From Diphasiastrum complanatum (taxonomy: Eukaryota; Streptophyta; Lycopodiopsida; Lycopodiales; Lycopodiaceae), in the NCBI GenBank assembly GCA_029204225.1, contig CM055098.1, positions 24,743,367 to 24,807,366 of the forward strand: DNA of 64,000 nucleotides, read 5' to 3'. The notes under the pieces were generated by a model. That model ran no database searches and was not told the DNA's origin. It saw nothing but the letters and a program-made list of their open reading frames with translations. Below, piece after piece: positions 54,360 to 64,000 of this stretch; the first letter of the stretch is position 1, and each line of letters begins with the position of its first letter. The translations under genes and the position numbers were made by a program.

Positions 54360-55600
54360 ATGGCAGTCTCCCAACTAGCCTACTATATGGCTTCTCCAAC
54401 TAGCTTGAGCAAGAGGATGGGAAGACGATAATGAGCATGGTGAGTATTCTTGAAGGTAAGATCCACTCTTCTCTCTTTTCTTTCCTTAGTTTATAACAAA
54501 TGACGGCTTAACCTAAAAGATAAAACCCTAATCTAAATCTCCTCCTCTAAGACCCTACTAGAGAATGGAGGGTCTGGATTAACTTAACATGTTGCCAAAT
54601 AAATAATGTACAATACAATGTGAAGTAAAACAATACATGAAACCACACAAGGGAGAACAGTCAGAGAGGAAAGATAGGCATGTATTGCAAATGAGGTTCT
54701 TGTACAAAATGGACTCTTCCACTCCTATATATACTTGGAGTGGTTGTCACTTACAAAAAGGCACTATGGGACAAATAGACCACATAGGCTTAACTTAATT
54801 AAATTGGTGCCATGGGACAAACCCCCAATGGACCATAAACAACTAAAATCACTTAAGTTGAACTTATTCATACTAGTTCAAGTTCCAATCTTCTAGACTT
54901 AGGCTTAAAACTAACTAACTTTAAGCCGTTACAACATGGCACAAAGGCCCAAACTTGATTGATCCAGTTCTAGGCTTAAGTTTGTATCCTTTTCAAGATG
55001 ACTCGAATATTCCTTGGAATATAAGCCTACATTATCCCCTCCGTCAAAAGATTGGCAGTCCCATGCCAATTGTTGCTGCCTGTTTCCTACATCCTGTTGT
55101 TTATGGTGTTTGGCATGTGTTTCTTCATGCTTTGTGTGTATTGTTGGTAGCTGCTAGCGTAATATTTTTAGTTGTCCTTCTAGCTCCTCAATCTGTGCGT
55201 TGAGTGCAGTTTGATTTGCTAGAGTGGCCTGCTGCAATTGTTGTGCTTGCATCTGGTTCGCCATCAGTACCTGAGTTAACTTCTGATAGGAAGCAAGAGG
55301 TATTACGGTGCCCTCCAGGATTGGTGGTGCTTGGAACTAGTTGAAATCAATCCGTTGAATATTTCCCATCATAGCAGCCCATAAGTTCATGTAGCTTCAT
55401 CGTTCACCTTCTAACTATGTTTCCAGGGCCTTGATGAGACTATCCCTATGTTGTAAGCGTGCATGAACGTCCCTGTTATTTCGGTGCAGCACTTTGAGGT
55501 CAGCCATGAGTTTTCTTTCTTTGTTTTTTAATTGAGCAACCACTTGTTCTAATTTTGTGAAATAAATTTGCCATTCTTGTATCTTATTTGTTAGCTACAT
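54360..55600. other. Unassigned region with possible LTR
   Basis: The sequence around 54600-54900 (TATA string, then low-complexity) might be the LTR of the gypsy remnant, but termini are not identified. The part from 55030 to 55600 may be decayed gag on the minus strand. Confidence 0.3.
54719..54743. promoter_or_regulatory. TATATATA inside a 7-bp inverted repeat
   Basis: CCACTCC-TATATATACTT-GGAGTGG. The TATA-like core forms the loop of a perfect stem. A promoter role is inferred only from the TATA string. Confidence 0.35.
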
Positions 55601-55689
55601 GTTTTTATCTTGTGAGAAGTCGCACGCGGTGGTATATATGTGGCACGTCTGGATATTTCTCTTGCACTTGAGCGAGAATGCTAGGAAAT

Positions 55690-56005
55690 TCACTCAAGTA
55701 ATGTTTGCTTACGAGCATATGCAAGATTGGCATGTAACAGGTTCCTCCAAGCCAAATGATAAGGCAAATAAAGTGTTGTTCGGAATCTTGTCAAATCTTG
55801 ATGATTGTACCTCAGTGAGTAATGCAAGTAGGTCCGTCGTTGTCTTAAGTCTTGGATTCGAGATGAGTTTGATAGCATAACCATCATTGTTGTAGCTGGA
55901 GGTGTCATTGTCTTCCGTACAGAGCTGCGTCAAGTAATTCCTATCAATAGGCTCTCCTTCATTCGTGAACCCCAAGTGGTTTAGGATATGTGGTGATATA
56001 GGCAT
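55690..56005 (-). pseudogene. Possible gypsy Gag fragment or unknown frame
   Basis: A 98-codon minus-strand frame begins MPISPHILNHLGFTNEGEP and contains a region with LLALLTEVQSSRFDKIP. It has no definite domain. The setting between gypsy gag and gypsy integrase on the same strand suggests it belongs to a gypsy gag, but homology is not established. Confidence 0.3.
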
Positions 56006-56569
56006 TGGATCCTCATCTTTGTGTCTAGGGATCTTGAATGTCGTGTGTCGAAGTTTAACCGCTCCAGGACAGGACAGGCCACTGTGAGCTTCTTGAAAAA
56101 ATCAATAAATGAGATCAAGTGAATTTTTGTAGTGCACTTGCTAGGTTTCATGTCTGACAAAACGCTTGGCTTAGTTCTGGCACTCCACGTTGGGTAGAAT
56201 GTTGCCTAGTACATTGTGCAAGTGGTCGATTTTTTTTTTTTTTGAAGCCTGTGATTAGTTCCTTGCAATCGATTGCAAGAATAAGTGATGCTACCTTCAA
56301 ACTGTAAGATAATTACTGTTTTGGGACATAATTATTACTAGTCATGCACGCTGTTACCTGGAACCTATACAATAGTGATAGAAGTGAGGTAGATTTGCGA
56401 GAATTCAAACCTAAACTATCCTAAGAAGTAATGCAACGGAAAAGGCTATAAAAAATGAATAAAAAACAAATGAACATTATTGCAAAACGACAGAAATTAC
56501 AGACATGCATGCACACACACATAACAGACAATCAATTAGTACATGTCTAAGGAATAATAGGGCACCCGA

Positions 56570-57310
56570 TATCGTCGTAATCTACTCCCGTTCACTACCA
56601 TGTCCAGAGGGGTGGTGTCTTCGAGGGTCTTAAACTTAGTGTAGCCCAAGGCAAAGATTTGATCAATGATATAGGGACCTTGGCCAGTAAGCCCTTATAT
56701 TGTACTTTTGTTTGATAGAAAAGGACTCTATCTCCTTCTTTAAATTCCTTCAGCTTAATATGGCAGTCATGCCAATCTTGTTGACATCTTTTGTGCACTT
56801 GTTGTGCGTGCACACTAATGACTCTTGTTTGGCAAAGCTTATGGAGGTGGAATAGCCTATGGGCAAGGATTTGACTTTTGTCTAGTTTCAAATCGTAGGC
56901 TACCTATAAAGATGGGATGTAGAATTCTATAGGCATCACGGCCTCTTGTCCATACGTGAGCTGGAATGGTGTTGTGCCAGTGGCCTTTTTGGGTTGTTCG
57001 ATACGCCCATAGAGTGGCATGTAATTTGAACTCTCAATCCAACCGACTGGCTTCCACCATCTTCGTGAGAATCTCACATAGAACCTTATTCGTGAACTCA
57101 GCCTGCCCGTTACATCTAGGGTAATATGGGGCACTTTTGCGGTGAACAACTAGGAAGGTCAATAGCAAGTGTTCAATTACTATGTTCAAAAAGTGCGTAC
57201 CCCTGTCCCAACCAGATTTCGAGATAGCATATTGTTTTGAAGGACCACTCTCGTGATCATTGCTATAGTTCCATTGCTCATTACAAAGATAAGATTTTGG
57301 TTCCATTAGA
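56570..57310 (-). pseudogene. Ty3/gypsy integrase core C-terminal half and tail
   Basis: WDRGTHFLN (second catalytic Asp) and HRKSAPYYPRCNGQAEFTNK (catalytic Glu) are readable. Then ATGTTPFQLTYGQEAVMPIEF, and finally GDRVLFYQTKVQYKGLL with GPYIIDQIFALGYTKFKTLED in the C-terminal GPY-like module. Frames change near 57050, 56900 and 56690. The first Asp and zinc domain are missing. Confidence 0.88.
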
Positions 57311-57420
57311 TTTGTAGGAGGAGCACTTTGTCCCGTGAGAAATGGCAGAGCTAGTTGTTCTGGAAATACAAGGGCAAAATTGAAAGGGTTCCCATCGGAA
57401 CCCTTTGAATAAGTAGGTTC

Positions 57421-57760
57421 TCAATATTGAAGCTTAGCATACCTTTGCTGGATAATCCAAGGATTAAATGAGCAAGAGGTTGTTTCATGTCCCGTAGAGT
57501 TACACAGATGACAAATAGTGTTCATCATTCGTTGTTTCAATGTTAGACATTCATTCATAGTGTGATTGCCCGCACAAATTGAACACCAGACATTTTTCTG
57601 GCTACGAAAAGTCTTTACAAACTTTTCGGGTTCTTTTTTCGCTTTACCATTGAATCCTTTCAAGGCTTTAGTCTTCTTATCAAGCTGAGACTGCATATTT
57701 TCCAGCTGCATCTAGTGCTTTTGACCAAGTTTCTCGAACTCATTGATCATCTTCTCTGTA
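57421..57760 (-). pseudogene. Retroelement Gag tail with two CCHC knuckles
   Basis: After a Lys-rich coiled region (MQLENMQSQLDKKTKALKG) come CSICAGNHTMNEC and CHLCNSTGHETTSC, both complete CX2CX4HX4C. The stop follows YAKLQY. It lies just upstream of the integrase half in the same orientation, so protease, RT and RNase H have been lost between them. Confidence 0.8.
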
Positions 57761-57849
57761 GTAGCATTGATATTTCTTGATGCAATGGTGGTGGACTAGG
57801 TCGATAGATCATAAAATAGAAATAGTTCTGGGTAGTCAACCTATCTTCC

Positions 57850-58460
57850 GAACCGTATTGGTTTTGTTTGAAGGAAGAGGAGGAAGTGACTCGACAAATT
57901 GAGAAGTATCTTCGAATGGGCCAGATTCAATCTAGTAAGTTGCCATGGAGAGAGCTGGTTCTTCTAAAGGATAAGAAGGATGGTACTTTCTGGATGTGCA
58001 TTGACTACAAGGGGTTGAATAAGGTTATCATTAAGAACAAGTATCCTCTGCCTAGGATGGACAATCTAGTTGATCGTTTGGGTGGAGCTAGGTATTTTAC
58101 TAAAATTGATTTGTGAACTGGTTATTGTCAAATTCGAATTCATCTAGGAGATGTATCTAAGATAGGTTTTAGAACTAGGTTTGGTCATTATGAGTTTTTG
58201 GTGTTACCATTTGGTTTAGCCAATGCTCCAACCACTTTCGAGCGGAAAGTTTGTTGTAGTGTTTTTAGATGATATACTCATCTATAGTAAAACACTCAAA
58301 GAGCATAAGTAGCATCTTAGAACTGTTTTGAAGATTTTGAGACAGGAGAAGCTTTATGCTTAAGAGTTGAAGTGTGAGTTCTTTAAGAAAGAACTGTTGT
58401 ATCTGGGTCACGTCATATCCTGGAATCGAATTATGATTGATTGGGAAAAGATTGATAGTT
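57850..58460 (+). pseudogene. Ty3/gypsy reverse transcriptase fragment
   Basis: Plus-strand RT motifs in order: [54 protein letters not shown] then a stop, [27 protein letters not shown], a small deletion, [12 protein letters not shown] (catalytic FLDD) and LYLGHVIS. It opposes the neighbouring gypsy integrase in direction and therefore is a separate element. It breaks at 58462 into a copia LTR fragment. Confidence 0.9.
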
Positions 58461-58464
58461 TGGC

Positions 58465-58735
58465 CACTTGCCAAAGATTGCCTTAAAATAGTAGTTTCTA
58501 GGTACTTCACCAAAAAACCTGGATTTTCATGACTAGATGCAATGTATCTCATCTAACCAATGGAAATGGGTCCAAATCCGACCTTATCAACTTGTCTACT
58601 TGCTAAAAATAGTTAAGACACTATTATTATAAGTCCTTATTGATATTAAAAATTTTATCTCTGAGTTGAAAATTCATTTTGGCCTCAAAATTGCCAAATT
58701 AGATCAACTTAACTAGTTGGCATGTTTTACAATAT
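58465..58735 (-). mobile_element. LTR fragment (U3), TGTGAAA family
   Basis: It aligns with 51120-51378 and 62130-62393. It ends GGCATGTTTTACA. Only the U3 part is present; it is inserted or joined between gypsy RT and the SIRE-like LTR. Confidence 0.75.
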
Positions 58736-58773
58736 GTATAAGTAAAAACACAATTCAACATAATCTTTGATTC

Positions 58774-59908
58774 TGAAGGCAAGAAAACAACTCCGACAGG
58801 GCTGAGCAATCGGTTTGCTCTATAACCATTGATGGGAGTCTGTGACGTTCTTGGAGATGAAGGTCAAATAGAGCCGACTTGGCAGGATAGAGCTGACTTG
58901 GCAGGAGTAGCTACTGCTACTGACTGCGGACTAATTCTCTTCCGAGCCCTAGATCACTTCTGACAATCTGTTGTAAAACTAAACTTGTAAATAGTAGATA
59001 ATGTTGAGTAAAACAATAGCGAAAAGATATTTACTACTAGTCTGCATTCCAATATTGCGAATCATACACATCACAGAACAGAGCATTAAGAAAATCGCTT
59101 CTATAATCAGAGCTGAATTTACCATATTTTCTTGAGCACTGTCTGTTTCCCAGATCAGCGCGTTGGCACAAGAGAGATGTTCTCTCTCATGAATAATATG
59201 ACTAGCTAGTGCTAATCTGTAAAACTCACTCTGGAGCTATCTCAAACTTTTACAGTTCCGCCTATTCTATGTTCGTGACTGTATCAGTCTGTATCTGTGA
59301 TCTCCTTCTTATGTGATCAATCCAGGGAACTGATTAAGTTAAAAGATCTAATGAAAAGAAATGTATTAGGCTTATTCAAAACTGATTCTAGTTTCCCATC
59401 ATTGTCTTCCATGCATTAGCCACCTTCTGCCCATTGCACAGTGCCTTCATGCTACAGATCTTCGCATTTTGCCAAAAGACACTTTCGTGATTTTAAGGGC
59501 AGTGCTACATTTTCAAGGGCACCTTCGCTTTTATCGAAAAGGCATTTGGCAATAGTGTCACTTTTTCTCGAAAGACAAATAACCCGACAATGTCACTTTT
59601 TTTTGAAGGGCAAAAAATGCGACAAGTTCGAAAAACATTTTCTGAGGCATTTGGAGACAGTGTCACTTTTTCTTTGAAGGGCAAAAAATGTGATAGTGTT
59701 GGGAGAGTTGGCCAGAATCATTTGCTAGGTGCTTTTGAGTTAGTGATGCATTTTCCTCACGACCAAAATTTGCGAACTGTGCGACAAAACAATTAAAAAA
59801 TGCAGACTATGCAAAACATAGCTCAAAATGCAACAGTAAAAAAAAACAGCAAGGAAAAACTAAGAAAAATGCTAAGGCTTTGAATGATAGAAATTCTTAG
59901 TTTCTATA
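58774..59908 (-). mobile_element. SIRE-like copia 3' LTR (element G)
   Basis: Minus strand TATAGAAACTAAGAA (TG changed to TA) after the purine tract GAGAGGGAGC. It aligns along its length with 44776-45793 in opposite orientation and contains the same GTGTCACTTTTT / GCAAAAAATGCGACA words at 59461-59700. The two flank about 13 kb of sequence. Confidence 0.85.
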
Positions 59909-61050
59909 GCTCCCTCTCAAAGTTGGTATTCTTTCTATTCCTAAGCTTGCATGCTGCTTCCCAAAATTCGCCTTGTCAAGACGCTTTGTGAAGATATCAG
60001 CCACCTTCTGCTTCATTGGAACAAAGTCGGTCTTTAGTTTGTCTTTCTCAACTAGATCTCTTATCAGATGATATCTGATAGCAATGTGTTTCGTCTTGAA
60101 ATGAAACACCGGATCATTTGTTAGATGAATGGTGGATGTATTATTCATGAATAGTAGTAGCGGCTCATTGGAGTTCTCTCCCAGTCCGTCAAGGAGCTAC
60201 TTGAGCCATGTAAGCTCGTTCGCCATCTTGGCTGCTGTAACATACTCTACTTTGCAAGATGATTGCGCAGTTACGGTATGCTTCCTGCTAACCCATATCA
60301 TAGCTTCACTGGCTGCTATTGTGCATCCTCTTGAGACGCTCTTGCAGTCATCTTTTAGGGATGCCAAACTTGCATCACTGTAGGATTTGATTTGGAATTC
60401 TCCATGTTGAGAGAAATACAATCCATAATTTTTCGTCTGTTGAAGGTATTGCAGAATTCTTTTGGCGAGCTTCCTGTGTGTAGAGCTTGGATTAATGTTG
60501 AACTGGCTCATCCTGAAAACTACGTAGGCAATGTCAGGGCATGTATTATCTGCCAGGTATATGAGTAATTTGATTAGCCTCCTATAGGGCACATTCTGCA
60601 TGGCTTCTTGCACTTGTGCATTCTGCGGACAGTCCCGTTTCATCAAAATTGTTTCAGCTACCATTGGTGTGTTAGCTCCCTTGTAGTCATTTGAAAATCA
60701 TCAATGATTTTCTGGACGTATATTGACTGGTGAAAATATAACTTCCCTTTGTCACTCTATCAATTTGCAATCCTAGGTAGCATCTTGCTTCCCCTAGGTC
60801 TGATATCTCAAAATACTGTGAAGTATCATGCTTCACTTGAGTAATCAGTTTGTTGCTTCTGGACAGTATCAAAGTGTCATCCACGTAGACTGCTATGATT
60901 ATGACTTCTCCATCTGTGACCTTTGTGTAGACATTGTAGTCGGCCATAAAGGTGAAAGCTCTAAAATATTTGCGCTCAACTTCATGCCCATGTTTGCAGC
61001 TTCTGATTTTTATCACGAGTACGTATTTTCCCAAACTACTGGTTTGTTCA
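59909..61050 (-). pseudogene. Element G reverse transcriptase C-terminal part and RNase H
   Basis: RT motifs: VYVDDTLILSRSN (catalytic YVDD), FEISDLGEARCYLGLQI. RNase H: RLIKLLIYLADNTCPDIAY, SYSDASLASLKDDCKS, AQSSCKVEYVTAAKMANELTWL, HLTNDPVFHFKTKHI and VADIFTKRLDKANF. Frames change near 60670 and 60180. It ends at the purine tract of the 3' LTR. Upstream it is cut at about 61055, where an LTR end in the opposite direction begins. Confidence 0.9.
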
Positions 61051-61059
61051 ATTAGAACA

Positions 61060-61174
61060 TTACTACTATTAATTCATCTTGATTATTGCTGGTAATTGTT
61101 GCACTTCTGATCTACAACCGTCCGTTGGTCTACTTCCGTTGCTATCCCACTGATTTTCGACATGGTATCAGAGT
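61060..61174 (+). mobile_element. LTR 3' end and primer binding site
   Basis: The sequence ending TTTTCGACA is followed by TGGTATCAGAGT (61163-61174), one base from the standard PBS. Only about 100 bases of LTR remain before the opposite-strand element G. Confidence 0.7.
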
Positions 61175-61296
61175 GGGTGGTTCAGTAATCTACATTTCTA
61201 TTGTAGGTTATCAGTCTTGTTTCTACCAAGACATTGTTTAGCAACCAACAATATTCCGATATCGTTGTTTCTACCAACGATCGCTCACTCTATACC

Positions 61297-61537
61297 ATGG
61301 ATCCATCTTTTAGCTCATCTCTGATCGACAAACTCGATGGAAATAACTACCATCTCTGGAAGTTCAAGATGAAAGTAGTTCTACTTGCCAAAGAACTATG
61401 GGACAGAGTTGATGGCACAGAGGTCAAGCCAGAAGGTGATGTTGCCATAATCACCAAATGGAGATTGAGAGATGTCACTTGCACTTTTCTCTATACAATG
61501 GTGCATTATGCTCCAACAATTTTATTTCAACCAATTT
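61297..61537 (+). pseudogene. Copia Gag N-terminal fragment
   Basis: The ATG at 61297 begins MDPSFSSSLIDKLDGNNYHLWKFKMKVVL, then ELWDRVDGTEVKP and WRLRDVTCTFLY. It is open to a stop at 61537. The last 20 codons are the beginning of the repeated block X2, which also exists at 47846 without the preceding Gag part. Confidence 0.85.
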
Positions 61538-61738
61538 GACCAATTTACCAATTCAACCAGATTGACTATGGTCAGTTTCAATCTTGACCAATGTGACCAA
61601 TTCGACCAATCTCAATGTTTAACCATTTTGACCAATTCAACCAATCTTGACATTGGGACCAATTTAACCAAATTTGACCAGAGCTAACTTTCTTGTAGTT
61701 TGTTGTCTAATTTATAGACTAAATAATTTACAAGTATC

Positions 61739-62393
61739 TGTGAAAAAATTAGACCCAAAAAATGCGTAATGGATCAATTAGATCTAGAGGTAAATTTGGT
61801 TGCACATCTAGTTCATCAACAATGTAAAAAATCATGCATCTAACATTCCAGAACTTGAAAATGTATGCAAATCTTATTAAAATCACTAGGATCCAATATA
61901 TTACTATCCATTTCCATAAAACAACAGTAGTACATCAGCCTTCACATGTGTGAACTCAAGAACAACAAAAAAATTAGCATTCTGCCATTAGAAATCAAGA
62001 TATAAAGAGGAGAAGAGCTAGAAGAAGACAATAACATAGAAGATAAATGTTCTCCAAATGAAGAGAGAAACCTTGAATACATTTTCCGCACTGGTACAAA
62101 TATTTATAGCAGAAAAAGTGTCATTTGGCCATTTGCCAAAAATTTCTCTAAAATAGTTGTTTTTATTTACTTCACCAAAAACCTAGATTTTCATGACTAG
62201 ATGCAATGTATCTCATCTAACCAATAGAAATGGGTCCAGATCCGAGCTTATCAACTTTTCTACTTGCTAAAAATAGTAAAGACACTATTCTTAGTCCTTA
62301 TTGACATTAAAAATTTTATCTTTAAGTTGAAAATTCACTTTGGCCTCAAAATTGCCAAATTAGATCAACTTAACTAGTTGGCATGTTTCACAC
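61739..62393 (-). mobile_element. LTR in block X2 (TGTGAAA family)
   Basis: TGTGAAAAAATTAGACCC on the left and GGCATGTTTCACA on the right, followed by the complement of the purine tract (CTTCCTCCTCAAC). It has the best-preserved ends among the E-type LTRs. Confidence 0.88.
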
Positions 62394-62399
62394 TTCCTC

Positions 62400-63107
62400 C
62401 TCAACTAGTTTTACCACACAACTTTGATCCATCTTAAGAATGGTCTCCATTCTAAGAATAGACCTCCTGTCTATCGTATTATAATGCTCAAAATACCATC
62501 ATTTATAATTGATATAGATAATAGTATCCATATTTGATCTTTCTTACAAATTTAATTTTACATATTAAGATGAAACGAGCACATGAAGAACAACATAGAA
62601 TGTAAAGATTATGATCCTTCCATGCTTCCAACTTTGATATCTCTAGAAAATAATAGCAACCAGACAATAAATGTGAGTGATAATAATTTTCTTTCATGCT
62701 TCCTTCGCATTTGTCATTTCTTGAAATGTTTCCTCCATAAAACTCCATGAATGAGCCTCCATCTTCATTTTGCCATAAGATATCCTCAACACTTGAGAAC
62801 TTGTGCATGAGTGGGTGATATAATGGGCCTCACTTACCTTCATTTTCATCAACAAAACCAACCAGAAACACTACTCCATCCTCAAAACCAAATTAATGAA
62901 GAACATTGTGACTAGTTTCATCATGTCTTGACAATTTGCACACAATGTCATTCACATGAAATTGATCAAACATGACATAGAATGAGTAAAGTAAGTTTGA
63001 ACAAAATTTCCTTGCTACTACTTTGTCCTTAATTGGATCTTCAAATAACTTCAAAAATAGATCCAAAATGCCATGTCCATTTGATTCTCCTTCGATGCTC
63101 TTGACTG
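62400..63107 (-). pseudogene. Relative of the novel RT-replacing frame in block X2 (truncated)
   Basis: Reading from 63107: SIEGESNGHGILDLFLKLFED, LLYSFYVMFDQFHVNDIVCKLSRHDE, a stop at the same place as in element E, then FVDENEGK, HKFSSVEDILWQNEDGGSFMEFYGG and the continuation to 62503. It shares indels with the element E copy, not with B. Its upstream part and integrase are missing. Confidence 0.7.
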
Positions 63108-63374
63108 GGGTTGGACAATTTGTGAGTTTAGCAAGTTTATTTCCATGTTATTTTTAAATAGTAATGAGTAGAGTTATGAGCAAAATAATCTGAACTCGAT
63201 GCAGCAGCAACATGTTCGGACTTAAAGCAATCATATCCAGGAATAAAAAGCAAATGTTACACAAATCAAATCATGGAAAGTTTACACAATGTTCAAAAGT
63301 GCACTATTCACAATGAAATGACAAATCGAGAGATTTGATGCACAAACTTTATGATAATGTGGTTTCAAAATTTA
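63108..63374. other. Unassigned region
   Basis: No gene or repeat recognised between the end of block X2 and the tandem units. Confidence 0.3.
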
Positions 63375-63872
63375 TGAACTTGTGGCTATTCTTTTAATGG
63401 AGACAATAGTCCATACAACTTAATGGAGAATGCATTATCAAACTAAGAATATAGTCCATACGATATTCCAAAGCACAAAAAAAAGCCAGCATAAATTGCA
63501 TTGCCCGACTCTAAATACGGCTCAATGAGATTGTTACTCAAAACACATAAATGGTTTCTATTTGATTCAAACAGTAACCAAACAAAACTTAAAACATTCT
63601 TGATATTTATGCCATACCACGTGAACTGGTGGCTATCTTTTTAATGGAGAGAACAGTCCATACAACTTAATGGAGATCACATTATCAAAATAAGAATACA
63701 CTCTGTACGATATTCCAAAGCACAAAAAAAGCCAGCAAAAATTGCATTGCCCGACACTATATATGGCTCGATGAGATTGTTACTCAACACACAAAAAAAA
63801 AAATGGTTTCTATTTGATTCAAATAGTAACCAACAAAACTAAAGACATTCTTGATATTTATGCCATACCGCG
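63375..63872 (+). repeat. Two tandem units of about 247 bases
   Basis: Units 63375-63621 and 63622-63872 share GTCCATACAACTTAATGGAG, ATATTCCAAAGCACAAAAAA, AATTGCATTGCCCGAC and GAGATTGTTACTCAA, and both end GATATTTATGCCATACC. The array may continue beyond the window edge at 64000, but no third unit is seen in 63873-64000. Confidence 0.9.
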
Positions 63873-64000
63873 TAATGCCAACACACTTTTTTTTGGGATC
63901 TATTTTCATGCTGCTCAATTTTTTTTCAATGTTGTGATATTTTTGTGCTAGTGGTAGATTGAATGAGGTGGGGATTGTTAAAACTGAGCTAGGGGATCAA

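Larger units (their letters stand above)
61474..63107 (-). repeat. Chimeric retro-block, copy X2
   Basis: Direct repeat of 47846-49492: gag tail, TTTGACCAA stretch, full LTR and the start of the internal region. Similarity stops sharply at GCTCTTGACT (63107). Left similarity starts at GTCACT (61474). Lengths are 1634 and 1647 bases. Confidence 0.85.

Overview
The window looks like repeat-dominated nuclear DNA of a land plant. It is AT-rich and carries many plant-type Ty1/copia elements (UBN2-like gag, PBS TGGTATCAGAGC, polypurine tracts), several Ty3/gypsy remnants, one decayed Helitron and short exon-like pieces with GT-AG introns. I cannot resolve the plant group. There is no bacterial-style gene organisation, no CRISPR array, and no rRNA or tRNA gene that I recognise. 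No complete, intact host gene is visible.

Layout. 0.4-2.4 kb: a 2-kb segment carrying the 5' part of an unidentified membrane-protein gene. An inverted copy lies at 40.3-42.4 kb. 3.2-11.1 kb: nested copia elements on the minus strand. Element B (5103-10681, target duplication CAAAG) sits inside the reverse transcriptase of an older element A. B lacks a reverse transcriptase and has a 392-aa open frame in its place. Two further relatives of that replacement segment lie at 48.8-49.7 and 62.4-63.1 kb. 11.5-14.5 kb: gypsy gag-protease remnant, then a copia LTR with PBS and truncated gag. 15.4-18.7 kb: Helitron Rep (HUH and two-tyrosine motifs readable) and the start of the helicase, broken by frameshifts. 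18.8-25.6 kb: unidentified minus-strand coding-like blocks around a clear Ulp1/C48 SUMO-protease pseudogene with readable exons. 25.6-40.3 kb: fragments of at least four copia families on both strands. 42.4-47.1 kb: hairpins, minisatellites, copia fragments and a SIRE-like LTR with gag. 47.8-51.4 kb: chimeric copia block, repeated at 61.5-63.1 kb. 52.2-58.5 kb: gypsy gag, protease, integrase and RT pieces on both strands. 58.5-61.5 kb: 3' half of a SIRE-like copia element meeting a gag fragment in opposite orientation. 63.4-63.9 kb: two tandem units of about 247 bp.

No pathway is encoded. What holds the window together is the history of element insertion, nesting, sequence replacement and decay. 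The most notable points are the RT-replaced copia lineage with an apparently once-translated insert, the 2-kb inverted gene-fragment duplication, the duplicated chimeric junction at 47.8/61.5 kb, and the Helitron lying close to a Ulp1 pseudogene. Many coordinates of degenerate features are approximate because they rest on reading by eye.
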